64,000 bases of DNA from Phylloscopus collybita (lineage: Eukaryota > Chordata > Aves > Passeriformes > Phylloscopidae). The DNA lies in NCBI GenBank assembly GCA_027886175.1, contig JAJNNQ010000003.1:2998001-3062000 (forward strand), in the 5' to 3' direction. The stretch's first letter is position 1, and the number at the start of each line of letters is the position of its first letter. Shown one piece after another: positions 61,542-64,000 of this stretch. The notes beneath the pieces were generated by a model. That model ran no database searches and was not told the origin of the DNA. It worked only from the letters and a program-made list of their open reading frames with translations. The translations under genes were made by a program, and so were the position numbers.

Positions 61542-62957
61542 AAGGGGGGAATTTTCAATTTAACTTTAGAATAAAAAAATAAAAGGTTGTTGTTCAGTAG
61601 AACCCATATCTAACACAAATATCCCTGCAAACCTTGGTTTCTCCTGGGATGCTCCATACAACAGGAGTTTAACTCCAAATCTTGGTGCATTATTTATTGC
61701 CAAAATATTAAACTGCATCCCCCACTATTTGTTCAGGCTCCCAACCTCTCTGTCAGAGCAGCTGTGTCTCTTTAGAAGTTCATCAAACTGTGCAAATTAT
61801 GAGGATTTTCATATTTTAATATTAAGCCCTTCATTTCAGGAAATGGAAGACGGTGATTTCCTCCGTGCAAAACTTCAGGAACAATTACCTTCCAGGAGTG
61901 GACACTGCTGCAGATTGAGGCTGTCAGAGTTGCCTGTGCAGCCTCTTGCTGTAATGGATGCGATATTCACACCCTAATTTCCATAAAAATAGGTTTTACA
62001 GAGTAACTGTTCTGGGATTTATTGGATTTTCCTGCAAAGCATTATAATTATCTCATACATCAACCATAACTAGTGCTTGTTATAAATGCCAGTTGCAATC
62101 ATTCCCCGATTTTGTTGATGCTCCAAGAATATTGGAGTTATACTTCAGTTTATTGGGAGAAAAAATTAGTTCGTGTGATTACAAACCGTGCGTTCACCTC
62201 ATTGTATTTAAATTAATGACAAACTTCAAACTCTTCATCATTCGAAGTTTCATTGACGCAAAAAAAACATCACATGTATTAAATGTATTCATTAAAAAGC
62301 TTAGAGCTGTTCTAACACCCATTATTTCAGAGGTGTTCAGGCAGTACAGTCTTGAGTTTGAGAAAAAATACAAAGCAAAATATTCAAATGTTCCCACTTA
62401 TGTGCAGGCTGACAAGAAATTGTGCACACTAATTATTCTAAGTGAGACTTTGGACCAAATATCCCTCCTTGGGTCCCTCTGAATCTGAATTTTCCTATGA
62501 TCTGTTTAATGTTCAGTCTCTGAGGGATTAGACAAAAATCCAGCCTGAAAAGCTCCGTGCAGTGGACATCCCTGTGCTTTAAATGAAGGTGATGCAGTTG
62601 TACAGCCCAGGAGTTCACAGCTGAACTTTTAAAAGCCAACCAGGAGAAACAGCTGCTCTACAAAAATGGATGGGTTGCTTTCTCCTACCAATATCCTGAA
62701 ATTTCAAATTATTTTTCTGTTTGGCTGGGAACTCAGAGATCATAGCTTTGTTTCATCCTATGTAGATTATTTCTCTGAGCTTCTCATAACTGGTGCTACT
62801 GGCTGGGTTTTCACAAGTGTGAGCATCACTTCAAGAATGAAATGTTGGGTTTGACATTCAATCTGTTCCACCAAAAGCAATGCTTACAGAAAACTTACTC
62901 TTTTTTTTTTTTTAATTATATATTCTTATTTTGATCAAAGTGGAAGCATTTCATAAA
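61542..62957. other. Unique AT-rich sequence; unrecognised 129-codon frame
   Basis: An open frame at 62093-62482 (plus) encodes 129 residues with a mixed, protein-like composition, but I recognise no domain. The base composition is the same as its surroundings. I treat it as unproven, not as a gene. Confidence 0.35.
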
Positions 62958-62995
62958 ATGGCCTAGGTTGGAAGGGACTTTAAAGATCATTGATT
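62958..62995 (-). mobile_element. CR1 LINE 3' scrap
   Basis: Very short minus-strand CR1 end: AAATGGCCTAGGTTGGAAGG and GACTTTAAAGATCATTG. Confidence 0.75.
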
Positions 62996-63082
62996 TCCTA
63001 TCTCCTTGCCATCTGGGGTTGGGACGTTTGCAAATATTTTCTCTCTGATGTAAAAGTGTTTAAAGGTATTAGAGAAAGAAGA

Positions 63083-63085
<3 letters not shown>

Positions 63086-63113
<28 letters not shown>

Positions 63114-63152
63114 CAAAACAAAAAAAAAACAAAAACAAACAAAAAAAAAAGA
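63086..63152 (+). repeat. (AAAAC)n microsatellite
   Basis: About seven perfect AAAAC units followed by irregular A-runs with single C. Confidence 0.94.
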
Positions 63153-63239
63153 ACAATTCAAGTACCTGGACCAAACCCAGCACCTTGTTTCGCTCACTTT
63201 TACCTCTTACTGAGGACTTTGCACTGCTGGTCTGTGCTG

Positions 63240-63361
63240 CCCAGTTGCAGACACATATTGAGCAGGTAGAGAGAGACAGAAGGAGAAATCTCTTCACTGG
63301 GGCAGTGATCAAGAACTGGAATGGATTGGCAAAGAAAGCCTTGGTGTTGTCCCCAGTGTAG
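63240..63361 (+). mobile_element. CR1-like ORF2 C-terminal fragment
   Basis: The plus-strand frame ending at 63361 reads RRRNLFTGAVIKNWNGLAKK, which matches the CR1 ORF2 C-terminal pattern seen at 22356-22571 ([16 protein letters not shown]). It is a short degenerate remnant with no catalytic part. Confidence 0.6.
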
Positions 63362-63424
63362 AACTGAGGTTTGCCCTGCTTGAAACAGGAAACAGAACTT
63401 CCAGACTTCCAGAAATCCATTTCT

Positions 63425-63487
63425 GGTGGGGTTTGGTTTTTGTTGGTTTGGGGGTTTTTTGTTTGGTTTGCTTGGTTTGTTTGTTTT
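63425..63487 (+). repeat. T/G-only low-complexity tract
   Basis: About 63 bases of T and G (one C), including GGGG and GGGGG. Confidence 0.88.
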
Positions 63488-64000
63488 TCCTTTTTTCCTC
63501 TCCTTTCTTTAACATTGATTATATATTATTCTATTTGAAATACCTCTGGGTTCACAAAGAGTGAAAAGCAATTTCAAATTTAGCCAAATAACTCCTTTTG
63601 CTATGCATTTCACTGGCTCTGGGTGACACTAAACCTCTGGGTGGCTGGGTGTTCATCAGGTGCACTTCTTAGGTTTCCTCCCCCAAACACTCCCAACTGA
63701 GATATTCTCACCTCATGAGATAAATATGAGTTTTTCCCAGGAGGAAGCAGGGATGGTGATCTCAGACAGAAACACTGTCAGAAGCTGAGATTCACAACAT
63801 TAGCACTTCCATTAAGCACAGAGCAGAAGCAAAGCAAGGTGGAGAGGAGAAGAGGCCATAACCTGGTTTGTGCTTCCACAAAGCAATTTATAAATACTAC
63901 ATTTCTGGGAGAAAAGAGTGGAGAGTCTTCGAAAGTCTCAGAGGTAATTAGCCAGACAGGTTTTGGCACTTGATTGATTGCTTTTTGAAAAACATTAAAG
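63488..64000. other. Unique sequence, no gene recognised
   Basis: Mixed AT-rich DNA to the window end. I see nothing that I can name. Confidence 0.4.

Noticed and set aside
62093..62482. 129-codon frame as a possible gene
   Set aside because: No recognisable domain, composition equals the surroundings, and no second exon or promoter is visible. Left as unproven.

Overview
This window looks like bird nuclear DNA, most likely from a songbird (passerine). The main evidence is repeat content. There are about ten fragments of CR1, the dominant avian LINE, recognisable by 3' ends of the form 'GGTTTGGGTTGGAAGGGAC' or its complement and by an ATTCTGTG-type tail. One fragment encodes a readable piece of the CR1 ORF2 C-terminus. 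There are also at least eight solo long terminal repeats (LTRs) of endogenous retroviruses, from four families, with TG...CA ends. I assign the clade from memory of avian repeats, not from a search.

I found no credible protein-coding exon, tRNA, rRNA or CRISPR array. The open frames are short and mostly fall in repeats or in A/C-only and T/G-only tracts, where stop codons are rare. The window is best read as intergenic or intronic DNA, possibly a gene-poor region with conserved non-coding blocks.

Layout. 1-7.2 kb is mostly unique sequence with one CR1 piece and one LTR of a family carrying an internal 11-bp minisatellite (4003-4502). 7.2-10.1 kb is a repeat cluster: a (TTTTA)n array, a T/G tract, an LTR with a 5-bp target duplication (8680-9407), and an LTR with an exact 6-bp duplication (9535-9910) inserted into an older CR1. 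10.1-17.4 kb is largely unique, with a CR1 end and a 168-bp tandem duplication. 17.4-19.1 kb holds a second minisatellite LTR and a second-family LTR. 22.3-23.5 kb is a CR1 copy containing a 14-unit minisatellite made from CR1 sequence. 25.6-30.2 kb holds two more minisatellite LTRs in opposite orientation. 32-35 kb is rich in A/C tracts and contains one half of a 38-bp exact duplication. 35-42.5 kb is unique. 42.5-45.8 kb has a 180-bp direct repeat pair and a second copy of the second-family LTR. 46-64 kb is mainly unique, AT-rich sequence with three more long A/C tracts and several CR1 ends.

The most noteworthy items are: the LTR family whose internal 11-bp array varies from 5 to 16 units among four copies; eight long amino/keto-pure tracts (A/C on one strand, G/T on the other); the minisatellite born inside CR1; and two unexplained local duplications (38 bp exact, and 180 bp at about 98% identity).
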